Shown: positions 1 through 7,330 of the stretch, piece by piece
Position numbering within the stretch: the stretch's first letter is position 1
Layout of the letters: every line of letters begins with the position of its first letter
Assembly: GCA_023143455.1 (NCBI GenBank)
Contig: JAGLHT010000028.1
Coordinates: 1-32,442, forward strand
DNA from: Desulfobacterales bacterium
GTDB taxonomy: Bacteria; Desulfobacterota; Desulfobacteria; Desulfobacterales; Desulfobacteraceae
DNA: 32,442 nucleotides
Direction of reading: 5' to 3'
The notes under the pieces: generated by a model
Told to the model about the DNA's origin: nothing
The model's database searches: none
The model's input: only the letters and a program-made list of their open reading frames with translations
Position numbers and translations under genes: made by a program

Positions 1-4
1 TGTG

Positions 5-112
5 TCAACCATAATATCTATATTTACGAATATCGCCATCCACATGGGCAAAACATTTTTCACAGCTTAGACCGCATGGTGCTAATGCGGCATTAATTTG
101 TTCAGTTGTCAT
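5..112 (-). pseudogene. DUF3795-like zinc/Cys protein, truncated
   Basis: A short reading frame on the minus strand starts at an ATG (112-110) with a strong AAAGGAG site about 8 bases upstream. The 35 residues include APCGLSCEKCFAHVDGDIRK, which resembles the N-terminus of DUF3795-type Cys-rich proteins, normally well over 100 residues long. After this the reading turns to KYRYYG and stops at TGA (7-5), so the gene looks broken by a premature stop or frameshift, or only a remnant survives. The rest would lie outside the window, so full decay cannot be proved. Family assignment is from memory of the motif and is moderate. Confidence 0.55.
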
Positions 113-246
113 ATTTTTGTCTCCTTTTGGTAATAAAATATAATTGATTATAATAGTTGCATTTTAAAAAGAAAAGTGGCATAAACGACAATATAAGAGG
201 TGATATCGGCAATATTGTTAAAAAAATGATCTATCCGGGTGGAATA

Positions 247-1245
247 ATGAAAAAAGTAACTATTCTCGGACTCTATAATTCCATGGCAACCACTATTTTT
301 GGACCCATGGATATCTTAAATCAGGCAGGGCGACTCTGGAACCGTGTTAGCAATGCTCCGCAAACCCCGTTTTTTGATGTCACTATTGCCTCACCAGATG
401 GACAACCCATCAAATGCTCAAATAATGTTCTTATCCAGCCCCATTGCGGAATTGAGACCGTTGGTAAAACAGATTTAATTATCATTGCATCAGCCACCTA
501 TATTAAAAAAATCCTTCAAAAAAACCCAGAGTTGGTTCCCTGGATCCTAAAACAATACAACCAGGGGACCCAAGTAGCCAGCATCTGCACAGGAGTGTTT
601 TTGCTTGCAGAAGCAGGTTTGCTGGATGGGAAATCAGCAACTCTTCACTGGAGGTTTACAGAGATGTTCCAAAAAAAATACCCTAAGATTAATTTAAAAC
701 AGGACAAAATGTTCATTGACCATGGTCGTCTCTATTGCTCGGCTGGAGTAAATGCCGGATTGGATTTAACCCTTTATCTGGTGGAAAAGTTCTGTGGCAG
801 ACAAGCAGCAGTAGAGTGTGCCAAGACAATGGTCTTAGACTTAGGGCGAGAATTGCAGACTCCCTATGATAGTTTCCTTTTTTCCAAGAACCATGATGAC
901 ACTTTAGTCATTAAAGCCCAAAAATGGATAGAACAGCATCACACTCAATTAATTGATTACGACTTGTTAGCCGATAAATACCAGATAAGTCGCCGTTCAC
1001 TGGAACGCCGGTTTAAACAAGTAACAGGTGTCACCCCTTTGGGTTATCTACAAAAAATACGAGTACAAACAGCAAAGGATCTTCTGGAAGAAGGCAGTAA
1101 AACCTTCAATGAAATCACTTATCAAGTTGGTTATGAAGATATTGCCTTTTTCAGAAAAATATTTGTCAGACTGACTGGCCTTAGGCCTAAAGAATACCAG
1201 CAACGGTTTACAGGGTACTCTGTAAAACCGGAAAGGATAACCTGA
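247..1245 (+). CDS. AraC-family regulator with DJ-1/PfpI (GlxA/FtrA-type) sensor domain
   Basis: This is a 332-residue transcription factor. The N-terminal half (about 1-180) is a DJ-1/PfpI glutamine-amidotransferase-like domain, with the nucleophile-elbow sequence ASICTGVFLLAEAGLLDGKS. The C-terminal 100 residues carry the two helix-turn-helix units of AraC proteins (LADKYQISRRSLERRFK and FNEITYQVGYEDIAFFRKIF, ending in LRPKEYQQRF). The frame is open from an ATG at 157, but the start at 247 is preferred: it has GGTGGA just upstream and begins MKKVTILG, the usual start of the DJ-1 fold. The first 30 codons of the longer version look non-native. The arfB-like gene follows after 2 bases, so the two are probably co-transcribed. 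The ligand and targets cannot be inferred. Confidence 0.9.
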   Translation: MKKVTILGLYNSMATTIFGPMDILNQAGRLWNRVSNAPQTPFFDVTIASPDGQPIKCSNNVLIQPHCGIETVGKTDLIIIASATYIKKILQKNPELVPWILKQYNQGTQVASICTGVFLLAEAGLLDGKSATLHWRFTEMFQKKYPKINLKQDKMFIDHGRLYCSAGVNAGLDLTLYLVEKFCGRQAAVECAKTMVLDLGRELQTPYDSFLFSKNHDDTLVIKAQKWIEQHHTQLIDYDLLADKYQISRRSLERRFKQVTGVTPLGYLQKIRVQTAKDLLEEGSKTFNEITYQVGYEDIAFFRKIFVRLTGLRPKEYQQRFTGYSVKPERIT

Positions 1246-1247
1246 TA

Positions 1248-1664
1248 GTGCTAAAAATTTCCCTTAACATTTTCATTCCTGATGATGAAATAGAATTATC
1301 GGCAATCCGTGCCCAGGGAGCCGGTGGTCAAAACGTTAATAAAGTATCTTCAGCAATTCATCTGCGCTTTGATATCAAAAAATCTTCTCTGCCAGATTTC
1401 TATAAACAACGCCTGTTAAATTTAAACGACCAGCGTATCACTAAAAATGGCGTGATCGTTATAAAGGCACAGCAATTCCGTACACAAGAAAAAAATCGAG
1501 AAGATGCTCTTAAACGATTGCGGGAATTGATTAAAAGTGTTGCTATTGTACAAAAAAAAAGAAAACCGACCAAGGCAAGCAAAGTATCCCAGAAAAAACG
1601 GATTGATAAAAAGGTTCTACGGGGTAAAACAAAAACATTGCGAGGCAAGGTTTCAGAGGAATAA
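1248..1664 (+). CDS. arfB: ArfB/YaeJ-like peptidyl-tRNA hydrolase (ribosome rescue)
   Basis: This 138-residue protein has the class-I release-factor catalytic loop AQGAGGQNVNKVSSA with GGQ at residues 26-28, followed by a Lys/Arg-rich C-terminal tail (KKRKPTKASKVSQKKRIDKK). That is the architecture of ArfB, which enters the mRNA channel of stalled ribosomes with its basic tail and hydrolyses peptidyl-tRNA. It lacks the stop-codon recognition domains of RF1/RF2, and its length matches the family (about 140). The start is GTG at 1248, two bases after the TGA of the preceding regulator, suggesting translational coupling. Confidence 0.92.
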   Translation: MLKISLNIFIPDDEIELSAIRAQGAGGQNVNKVSSAIHLRFDIKKSSLPDFYKQRLLNLNDQRITKNGVIVIKAQQFRTQEKNREDALKRLRELIKSVAIVQKKRKPTKASKVSQKKRIDKKVLRGKTKTLRGKVSEE

Positions 1665-1694
1665 TTGAATACCATTATTGTTAGGAGGATATAA

Positions 1695-2510
1695 ATGGCT
1701 GATTTATTACAACAATTTAACCCAGTTACCCAGGCCTTTATTGCAACTCTCTTTACCTGGGGCGTAACTGCTGCAGGAGCGGCACTTGTCTTTTTTTCAA
1801 AAACCGTCAACCCGAAGGTTATGGATTCAATGCTTGGTTTTGCTGCTGGTGTAATGATTGCTGCAAGCTTCTGGTCACTTCTTGCACCAGGCATAGAAAT
1901 GGCGGACCAGCTGGGGCATATTCCATGGCTGACTGCAGCCATCGGATTTATGAGCGGAGGAATTTTTATGAGACTAATTGACGAATTTCTTCCACACCTT
2001 CATCCGGGTCTAAGTATTGATAAAAAAGAAGGGGTAAAAACTTCATGGCAACGCAGTACACTTTTAGTACTTGCCATAACTCTTCACAATATACCTGAGG
2101 GACTGGCTGTGGGCGTTGCTTTTGGAGCTGTAGCAGCCAATCTTCCTTCAGCGACGATTGGAGGGGCCATTGCTCTTGCCATCGGTATTGGAATCCAAAA
2201 TTTCCCTGAAGGTGCAGCTGTATCAATGCCGTTGAGACGAGAAGGCATGTCTAAAGGGAAAAGCTTTTTAATGGGACAAGCTTCCGGTATAGTAGAACCA
2301 ATTGCTGGTGTTATCGGAGCAATATTTGTCTTGAAAATGCAAAACATTTTACCCTACGCTCTATGTTTTGCTGCTGGAGCCATGATTTTTGTTGTGGTAG
2401 AGGAACTAATTCCGGAATCTCAAAAAAACTATGCCAACATAGATGTAGTAACAATGGCAACCATGATCGGCTTTTCTGTAATGATGATTCTTGATGTGGC
2501 TTTGGGATGA
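1695..2510 (+). CDS. ZIP-family metal transporter (ZupT/GufA-like)
   Basis: This 271-residue inner-membrane protein has about eight hydrophobic helices. It carries the ZIP metal-site signatures HNIPEGLAVGVAFG (helix 4) and QNFPEGAAVSMPLR (helix 5), plus the late EELIPES motif. ZIP proteins bring divalent cations such as Zn, Fe, Mn or Co into the cytoplasm; the specific metal is not readable here. A His-containing loop (LPHLHPG) lies between helices 3 and 4. The start ATG at 1695 has a good TAGGAGG site. It lies 30 bases after the arfB-like gene on the same strand and may share its transcript. Confidence 0.92.
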   Translation: MADLLQQFNPVTQAFIATLFTWGVTAAGAALVFFSKTVNPKVMDSMLGFAAGVMIAASFWSLLAPGIEMADQLGHIPWLTAAIGFMSGGIFMRLIDEFLPHLHPGLSIDKKEGVKTSWQRSTLLVLAITLHNIPEGLAVGVAFGAVAANLPSATIGGAIALAIGIGIQNFPEGAAVSMPLRREGMSKGKSFLMGQASGIVEPIAGVIGAIFVLKMQNILPYALCFAAGAMIFVVVEELIPESQKNYANIDVVTMATMIGFSVMMILDVALG

Positions 2511-2535
2511 GAATAAACACAGCTTTCAAACTACC

Positions 2536-2564
2536 TTGCATAATCAGACTTCAATACTTATTCT
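2536..2564 (+). promoter_or_regulatory. Putative sigma-70 promoter of the thiol peroxidase gene
   Basis: TTGCAT at 2536-2541 and TATTCT at 2559-2564 are separated by 17 bases, resembling -35 and -10 boxes. They lie in the 90-base gap before tpx, which would start transcription around 2571, just ahead of the AGGAGA site. Assigned by eye only. Confidence 0.4.
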
Positions 2565-2600
2565 GTAAAAAAGAGAATATAACAAAAAAAGGAGATTAAA

Positions 2601-3098
2601 ATGTCAAAAATTACTGTAAATGGAAAACCTATAGAGACTATTGGAGAACTGCCTCAAATTGGAAGCGCTGCTCCTGACTTTTGTGTTGTAAAAGCAGATC
2701 TTTCTGAAGCAACACTTAAGGATTATGCAGGGAAGCGTCTAATTATTAATATCTTCCCAAGCATAGATACTCCTACTTGTGCAACCTCTGTAAGAAGATT
2801 TAATCAGTCTGCAAGTGATCTAAAAAATACAGCTGTTCTATGTGTTTCTGCTGACCTTCCCTTTGCTGGAGCGTGTTTTTGTGGAGCAGAAGGTATAGAA
2901 AATGTAGAAACAGGTTCTACTTTTCGTTCTCCTTCTTTTGGACAAGATTATGGTGTGACTATAACAACTGGCATCTTAAAAGGTTTGCTTTCAAGAGCAA
3001 TTGTTGTACTTGATGAATCTGGAAAAGTTATTCATACTGAACAGGTTCCTGAAATAGGGAATGAACCAAATTATGATGCAGCAATAGCTGTTCTATAA
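2601..3098 (+). CDS. tpx: Thiol peroxidase Tpx (atypical 2-Cys peroxiredoxin)
   Basis: This 165-residue protein matches Tpx from end to end. The peroxidatic cysteine is Cys60 in the motif SIDTPTCATSVRRFN and the resolving cysteine is Cys94 in ACFCGAEG. This is the Cys60/Cys94 arrangement (61/95 in E. coli) that forms an intramolecular disulfide reduced by thioredoxin. It reduces H2O2 and alkyl hydroperoxides. An extra cysteine (Cys92) sits two residues before the resolving one. The start ATG has AAAGGAGA about 7 bases upstream. It is separated from the ZIP gene by 90 bases with a plausible promoter, so it may be its own unit. It fits with the flavodiiron protein and rubrerythrin found further on. 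Confidence 0.95.
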   Translation: MSKITVNGKPIETIGELPQIGSAAPDFCVVKADLSEATLKDYAGKRLIINIFPSIDTPTCATSVRRFNQSASDLKNTAVLCVSADLPFAGACFCGAEGIENVETGSTFRSPSFGQDYGVTITTGILKGLLSRAIVVLDESGKVIHTEQVPEIGNEPNYDAAIAVL

Positions 3099-3135
3099 AA
3101 GACAAATTATTATCTTAAACTAATTGGAGTATCAT

Positions 3136-3255
3136 GTGTTTGATATCAAAAACTCATTATTTGGTGATAGTTCAACAACCAATGCTGTTATTTGTAATAT
3201 TGACGGTGAGCCTGTTGGTTTTGCAGTTTATTTTTTTTATTTTTCAAACCTATAA
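3136..3255 (+). pseudogene. Remnant of a GNAT-family N-acetyltransferase
   Basis: A 39-codon frame (GTG at 3136, TAA at 3253) encodes SLFGDSSTTNAVICNIDGEPVGFAVYFFYFSNL. This matches the region around strand beta-4 of spermidine/diamine-type GNAT acetyltransferases, where sequences of the type SLFG...AEVDGEPVGFALFFHNFST are usual. It has neither the normal N-terminus nor the acetyl-CoA-binding half, and no ribosome-binding site of note. It is best read as an internal fragment left by deletion, lying between tpx and hgcA. Confidence 0.6.
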
Positions 3256-3269
3256 ACAGGGAAAATAAA

Positions 3270-4457
3270 ATGAAAACCGATTCAAATCAAAGTTGCAATA
3301 AAGGATGTTGTGATGAGAGCAACGAGCAAATTAAAGGATTTAACAGCTCAAATATCTCCATCATGCCTTCCATGCGCCCTCCTTTGAACCCCATGGCAGA
3401 ATATGAGAAATCTGGATATGAACTCTGTTCTTTTGTTGAGAATTTTGTGCAAACAGATGCAGATCCTGTTCCAAAAATCAAAACCCATCTTAGCAAAAAA
3501 GATATATTCTCCACCATTAAAGTGCGGTGTGGTATAAAAAGACATAAATATACAGTCACACCCGGTCTTTATTGTATTGGAAATCCAGACAAAAATTCTG
3601 AAGTCCTTGTCACTGCCAATTTCAAACTTACATTTGACCATGTAAGGTCACAACTTGAAGGCCTTGACGTATGGATTCTTGTGCTTGATACAAAAGGCGT
3701 AAATGTATGGTGTGCTGCAAGCAAAGGAACTTTTGCCACAGATGAATTGGTTAGACAAATAAAGCGTGCCTCTCTTGAAAAAATCGTGAGTCATCATAGA
3801 GTCATTGTTCCTCAGTTAGGAGCCACTGGTGTTTCTGCAAAAAAAGTCAAAAAGGACTCTGGCTTCAGAGTAGTGTACGGACCCATCAGAGCTTCAGACA
3901 TTATGACTTTTCTCAAAAACGATAGAAAAGCAGATCAAAAAATGAGAATGGTGACCTTTACTTTTTCTGAAAGACTGATCTTAATCCCTGTGGAATTAAA
4001 CATGGTCATGAAACCTGCTTTTATTGTATTAGCAATTATACTTTTATTGTCTGGTATTGGACCTGGAATTTTTTCTTTTTCCGTTGCATTATCAAGGGGT
4101 TCTATCGCAGCTGCTGCTCTTTTTATCGGTGTTTTTACCGGGGCTGTCATCACTCCGGCATTACTTCCCTATATACCTTTTAAAGCATTTGCCATAAAGG
4201 GTATTATCACAGGCGTGGTATTTGCCCTTGCAACAGGGTTTATGTTGACAACAACTCCATTTGTTTCATCAATGACTTCGTTAACAAGCCTTTTTTTATT
4301 AACTATTGCCATCAGCTCTTTTCTTGCCATGAATTTTACTGGGGCAACACCTCTTACATCCCCTTCCGGCGTAGAAAAAGAAATGAAAATGTTTATACCA
4401 GTACAACTTTTAAGCCTTGCCACTGCTGTAGGCTTCTGGATATATTCAGCTTTTTAA
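3270..4457 (+). CDS. hgcA: HgcA, corrinoid-dependent methyl carrier for mercury methylation
   Basis: This 395-residue membrane protein carries the HgcA cap-helix signature NVWCAASKGTF (residues 145-155), where Cys148 is expected to be the lower axial thiolate to the cobalt of the corrinoid. Upstream are the conserved stretches STIKVRCGIKRHKYTVTPGLYCIGNP and VLVTANFKLTFDHVR of the corrinoid-binding domain. About five membrane helices follow (residues 245-395), as in known HgcA. HgcA passes a methyl group from a folate-derived donor to Hg(II). Two oddities stand out. The fourth motif glycine (WCAAGK in the sequences I know) is Ser151. The N-terminus is roughly 50 residues longer than the reference protein I recall and starts with a Cys-rich CNKGCC. 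The start ATG has AGGGA 7 bases upstream. hgcB begins 23 bases downstream. Confidence 0.95.
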   Translation: MKTDSNQSCNKGCCDESNEQIKGFNSSNISIMPSMRPPLNPMAEYEKSGYELCSFVENFVQTDADPVPKIKTHLSKKDIFSTIKVRCGIKRHKYTVTPGLYCIGNPDKNSEVLVTANFKLTFDHVRSQLEGLDVWILVLDTKGVNVWCAASKGTFATDELVRQIKRASLEKIVSHHRVIVPQLGATGVSAKKVKKDSGFRVVYGPIRASDIMTFLKNDRKADQKMRMVTFTFSERLILIPVELNMVMKPAFIVLAIILLLSGIGPGIFSFSVALSRGSIAAAALFIGVFTGAVITPALLPYIPFKAFAIKGIITGVVFALATGFMLTTTPFVSSMTSLTSLFLLTIAISSFLAMNFTGATPLTSPSGVEKEMKMFIPVQLLSLATAVGFWIYSAF

Positions 4458-4480
4458 ATCTTAAATAACAGGAGTATTCC

Positions 4481-4780
4481 ATGTATGATCAAAGATATAT
4501 AGATGACGTGTCAAGTCTGGTATTAAATCCTGAAGAATGTGTAGGCTGTGGGCTGTGCGTTGAGGTCTGCCCCCACCGTGTTTTTGAACTTTCAGATAAA
4601 AAAGCTAAGATAGTTGATTTTAACGCCTGTATTGAATGTGGTGCCTGTGTAAACAATTGTCCGACCCAGGCCATTGAAGTTACTCCCGGAGTTGGCTGAG
4701 CAGCCTATATTATCCAGGGCTGGATAAAAGGAAAAGAAAATGCCTCCTGTGGTGGTTCAGCGAACACTGGCTGTTGCTAA
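4481..4780 (+). CDS. hgcB: HgcB, 2[4Fe-4S] ferredoxin with predicted selenocysteine at residue 73
   Basis: HgcB supplies electrons to HgcA. Two ferredoxin motifs are clear: CVGCGLCVEVCP (Cys20, 23, 26, 30) and CIECGACVNNCP (Cys50, 53, 56, 60). Read conventionally the frame stops at TGA (4697-4699) after 72 residues. The same frame then stays open to TAA at 4778 and encodes AAYIIQGWIKGKENAS, then CGGSANTGCC, which is the expected HgcB C-terminus with its terminal Cys pair (98-99). The UGA sits at position 73, where known HgcB proteins have an essential conserved Cys (PGVGC). A hairpin with a GG-containing loop follows the UGA at the spacing of a bacterial SECIS. I therefore call a 99-residue Sec protein. 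Start: ATG with AGGAG 7 bases upstream. arsC starts 14 bases after the TAA, so the extension fills what would otherwise be an odd gap. Confidence 0.88.
4700..4731 (+). promoter_or_regulatory. Candidate bacterial SECIS element in hgcB
   Basis: Directly after the UGA (4697-4699) the RNA can form CCU (4704-4706) with AGG (4729-4731), then an internal loop, then the 7-bp stem TTATCCA (4710-4716) with TGGATAA (4721-4727), closed by the loop GGGC (4717-4720). The loop begins 17 bases after the UGA. That is close to the E. coli fdhF arrangement I recall (18 bases, loop GGUC). It would recruit SelB with Sec-tRNA. Energy and SelB binding were not tested. Confidence 0.7.
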
Positions 4781-4794
4781 AGAGCAATATAACC

Positions 4795-5226
4795 ATGCCA
4801 GAAAAAATCAATATTTTATTTTTATGTACTGGTAATTCATGCCGAAGCCAGATGGCTGAAGGCTTTGCCCGACATATAAAAACAGATCTTATAAATCCCT
4901 TTTCAGCGGGCGTTGAAACCCATGGATTAAACTCTAATGCTGTAAAGGTTATGGCTGAGGCAGGCGTGGATATCTCTCACCATAAATCAAAGAACATTGA
5001 TGATTTTAAAAACATGAAATTTGACTATGTTATTACGGTTTGCTCCCATGCAAATGAAACCTGTCCCCTGTTTCCGAATGTTGGCAAAAAGGTTCATGTT
5101 AATTTTGATGATCCACCAGAAATGGCTAAAAATTTTAAAACAGACATAGAAAAACTTGACTGCTATAGAAAAGTCAGAGATCAAATAAAAGAATTTATAT
5201 TGGAACTACCTGATAATTTACTATAA
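4795..5226 (+). CDS. arsC: Arsenate reductase ArsC (thioredoxin-coupled, LMW phosphatase type)
   Basis: This 143-residue protein has the P-loop CTGNSCRS (Cys11 nucleophile, Arg17) and the second redox pair in VCSHANETCP (Cys83 and Cys90). This is the three-cysteine relay of the Staphylococcus-type ArsC that reduces arsenate to arsenite with electrons from thioredoxin. The frame also opens at a TTG (4774) inside hgcB. ATG 4795 is preferred because MPEKINILFLC is the normal N-terminus and AAAGAG lies upstream. It is the last gene of the hgcA-hgcB-arsC run and ends 11 bases before the convergent DHH gene. No arsenite pump or ArsR is next to it, so its role here may be general thiol or arsenic protection of a metal-processing operon; that part is inference. 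Confidence 0.92.
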   Translation: MPEKINILFLCTGNSCRSQMAEGFARHIKTDLINPFSAGVETHGLNSNAVKVMAEAGVDISHHKSKNIDDFKNMKFDYVITVCSHANETCPLFPNVGKKVHVNFDDPPEMAKNFKTDIEKLDCYRKVRDQIKEFILELPDNLL

Positions 5227-5237
5227 ATTAAAAATTT

Positions 5238-6227
5238 TTATTCAATTTTTTTTCCGGCTGTCTTATCAATGGTTGATATAATCCAGTCACCAAGAGCTTT
5301 TTGATTAATAGATTTGATCTCTTTTTTGATCAAATTCAAATCAAGCTCAGCTCTTGCCATTGTTTTATGCCCTCCTGCTGATCCGTACTTTGTGAATGCT
5401 TCTTTTGCCGTGTTTCCAGCACCTTTGCGCAGTCCATCATTCCTGAACACTATTATAAGTGTTTTTTCAAAAATCCCCGAAATAACACTCCAGTTAACAT
5501 GGGCAAGGGTGAGAAAAAAATCAGCCACAACAACAAGTTCATCTGGTTTTTTAATTTTTCCTGCGTGAAAAAAAACACGGTTATGAATAATTTTTTTATA
5601 TTTTATGGCATACCCTAAAAAATCAAGATCTTCTTTGCTCAATAAGGCTCTTTCAACCTTTGTCACAATATTGTTATCTGCAAATTGATACAGGTATTGA
5701 AATGCTTTGATATCTTCCAAACTTGTTTGCCGTGTAAAATTAGATGTATCTGTCTTAATCCCTAACATTAATGCCGCAGCAAGCTTTGAAGACGGTTTTA
5801 TCTTAGATGCCCTTAAGTATTCAGTAAAAATTGTTGAGCAGGCACCGTATTCAGATCGAATATCAACAAAAGACGCATTATCGTTGGTTAATGGATGGTG
5901 GTCAATTATGGCATCAAAGTCAAACCCAGAAAATATTTCATTATGATCAGGCTGAGAGTCCAATATTACAAATGCATTAAAATCTTCTTTTCTAATGTCA
6001 TCCAATAAAACCATTTCTGAGTCTGTATATTCTATCATAGCAAGATTATCTGGACGACTGATCTTATTAAAATGGGCAATAACAACTTCATGTACCTTGC
6101 GCCATAACAGCCTTCTAAGCGCCATTGCACTTGCTATGGAATCAGGATCAGCATTAATCACCACAAGAATTTTTGAATTTTTATCAAAAAAGGTTAAGAG
6201 TTTTTTTAGTTTTCCCTGATTAGTCAC
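5238..6227 (-). CDS. DHH-family phosphoesterase (NrnA-like nanoRNase/pAp phosphatase)
   Basis: This 329-residue cytoplasmic hydrolase has the DHH motifs in order: NADPDSIASA (motif I variant, residues about 24-33), VILDSQPDH (motif II), the signature DHHP (motif III) and DTSNFTR (motif IV). The C-terminal DHHA1 substrate motif is GSAGGHKTMARAE. These Mn-dependent enzymes cleave short oligonucleotides or 3'-phosphoadenosine 5'-phosphate, which matters in sulfate-assimilating or reducing cells. The start is GTG at 6227, one base after the TAA of the upstream membrane-protein gene, so it is translationally coupled. Exact substrate (pAp, nanoRNA or c-di-nucleotide) cannot be chosen from sequence. 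Confidence 0.85.
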   Translation of the reverse strand: MTNQGKLKKLLTFFDKNSKILVVINADPDSIASAMALRRLLWRKVHEVVIAHFNKISRPDNLAMIEYTDSEMVLLDDIRKEDFNAFVILDSQPDHNEIFSGFDFDAIIDHHPLTNDNASFVDIRSEYGACSTIFTEYLRASKIKPSSKLAAALMLGIKTDTSNFTRQTSLEDIKAFQYLYQFADNNIVTKVERALLSKEDLDFLGYAIKYKKIIHNRVFFHAGKIKKPDELVVVADFFLTLAHVNWSVISGIFEKTLIIVFRNDGLRKGAGNTAKEAFTKYGSAGGHKTMARAELDLNLIKKEIKSINQKALGDWIISTIDKTAGKKIE

Positions 6228-6228
6228 C

Positions 6229-7323
6229 TTAAAACTTCCCTTTATTTCTGCTGAAAAACAATGTCAGTGTAATAAAAGAATAACCACTGACTGCTAATAA
6301 TGCAAACCACCCGTAAAAAATCCCCAAAGGGGCAAGAACAATGGCTGTCAGCCAGTGAATAAAAATCACAGTTGGAGAATGCAATTTTATGGGAAAATCA
6401 TCAAACCTGCAAATAACAGACAGACCACAAAGATTCCATCCATAAAGAGAAGCAAATACATGCATGTGTAACAACCATTTTATCTTTTGGGGATCATACC
6501 CTGGGGACATTTGAAAAAATATATATGCAATGCCGGTTACGGCTGTAACAATTAAAAATACAATGCCTGAGGTTAAGAATGATTTTTGTTGAATATTTTC
6601 AGCAAATTTTGAATAAAGAAAAAATACAGTAATAACTGCAAAGAAAAGTGCAAAGGTTACAAAGACCTGGGGGATAAACTTCTCAAACAGAATAAAGCCA
6701 AAGAAAATTATAACACCAAGGGTTATTGCCCAGAAACATATCTCCATAATCACTTTAATTGATGAACCCTCTATTTTTTTTAAGCTTGAAAAAACCAGAG
6801 AAAGAGTTATCAGGGATAATGGAAAAGAAAAACCTAGAAAAAAAGTGTTAAGAGTCAGCTTTTCCATGGTTACAAACTTGAAATATTCATTATTTAAAAT
6901 CACCAGAGATGCCATGATAAGTCCTGTAGAAAGGCAAAGGAGTGAAGCTTGATGGAACTTCTCTGATACAGATTCCTTAGATTTAAAAAAATGTATGGGG
7001 AAAAAAGAGAATTTTTCAATTCGAATTTTCTCAACCAACACAAACAATAGAATAGAAACAAGGATGGTAACCGGATAAATCTTTAAAAAGGCTGAAAGAG
7101 CATAAATTAGGGAGCCTAGAAAAAACAACATGACAGTTTTGGAAACATTTACCCTGCCTTGTGTGTAGTATAATAAAATGGTTCCGCCAGTACAAAGATT
7201 AAAAAGGAAAATATGAAGTCTTTCAAAACTATAATTTTCTATAGGGAAGTAAATTTGAATGAACCCGAAAACAAGAGCTGTGATCATTAGAAAGGAAAAA
7301 AGAACTTTTAATTTTATACTCAT
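6229..7323 (-). CDS. Polytopic membrane protein of unknown function
   Basis: This 364-residue integral membrane protein has about eleven hydrophobic segments spread over its whole length. I do not recognise the family securely. A late segment WLLHMHVFASLYGWNLCGLSVI, followed by VIFIHWLTAIVLAPLGIF, holds several membrane-embedded His residues. This vaguely recalls haem- or copper-binding membrane proteins (NnrS or oxidase subunit I-like) or YndJ-type proteins; this is only an impression. ATG at 7323 is preferred over the upstream ATG at 7392, which would overlap the preceding gene by 62 bases. The preferred start lies 7 bases after that gene's TAA with a GGAAGG site. It sits in a tight three-gene unit between the SDR39U1 fusion and the DHH phosphoesterase. 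Confidence 0.7.
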   Translation of the reverse strand: MSIKLKVLFSFLMITALVFGFIQIYFPIENYSFERLHIFLFNLCTGGTILLYYTQGRVNVSKTVMLFFLGSLIYALSAFLKIYPVTILVSILLFVLVEKIRIEKFSFFPIHFFKSKESVSEKFHQASLLCLSTGLIMASLVILNNEYFKFVTMEKLTLNTFFLGFSFPLSLITLSLVFSSLKKIEGSSIKVIMEICFWAITLGVIIFFGFILFEKFIPQVFVTFALFFAVITVFFLYSKFAENIQQKSFLTSGIVFLIVTAVTGIAYIFFQMSPGYDPQKIKWLLHMHVFASLYGWNLCGLSVICRFDDFPIKLHSPTVIFIHWLTAIVLAPLGIFYGWFALLAVSGYSFITLTLFFSRNKGKF

Positions 7324-7330
7324 GTTTTGT

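Noticed and set aside
157..246. Longer N-terminus of the AraC-family regulator from ATG 157
   Set aside because: The extra 30 residues do not fit the DJ-1 fold start and there is a better-placed ribosome-binding site before 247.
1400..1942. 180-codon minus-strand frame across arfB and the ZIP gene
   Set aside because: It is antisense to two well-identified genes and shows no domain.
4774..4794. TTG start of arsC inside the hgcB tail
   Set aside because: The seven extra residues are not part of ArsC, and the region is the end of the Sec-extended hgcB.
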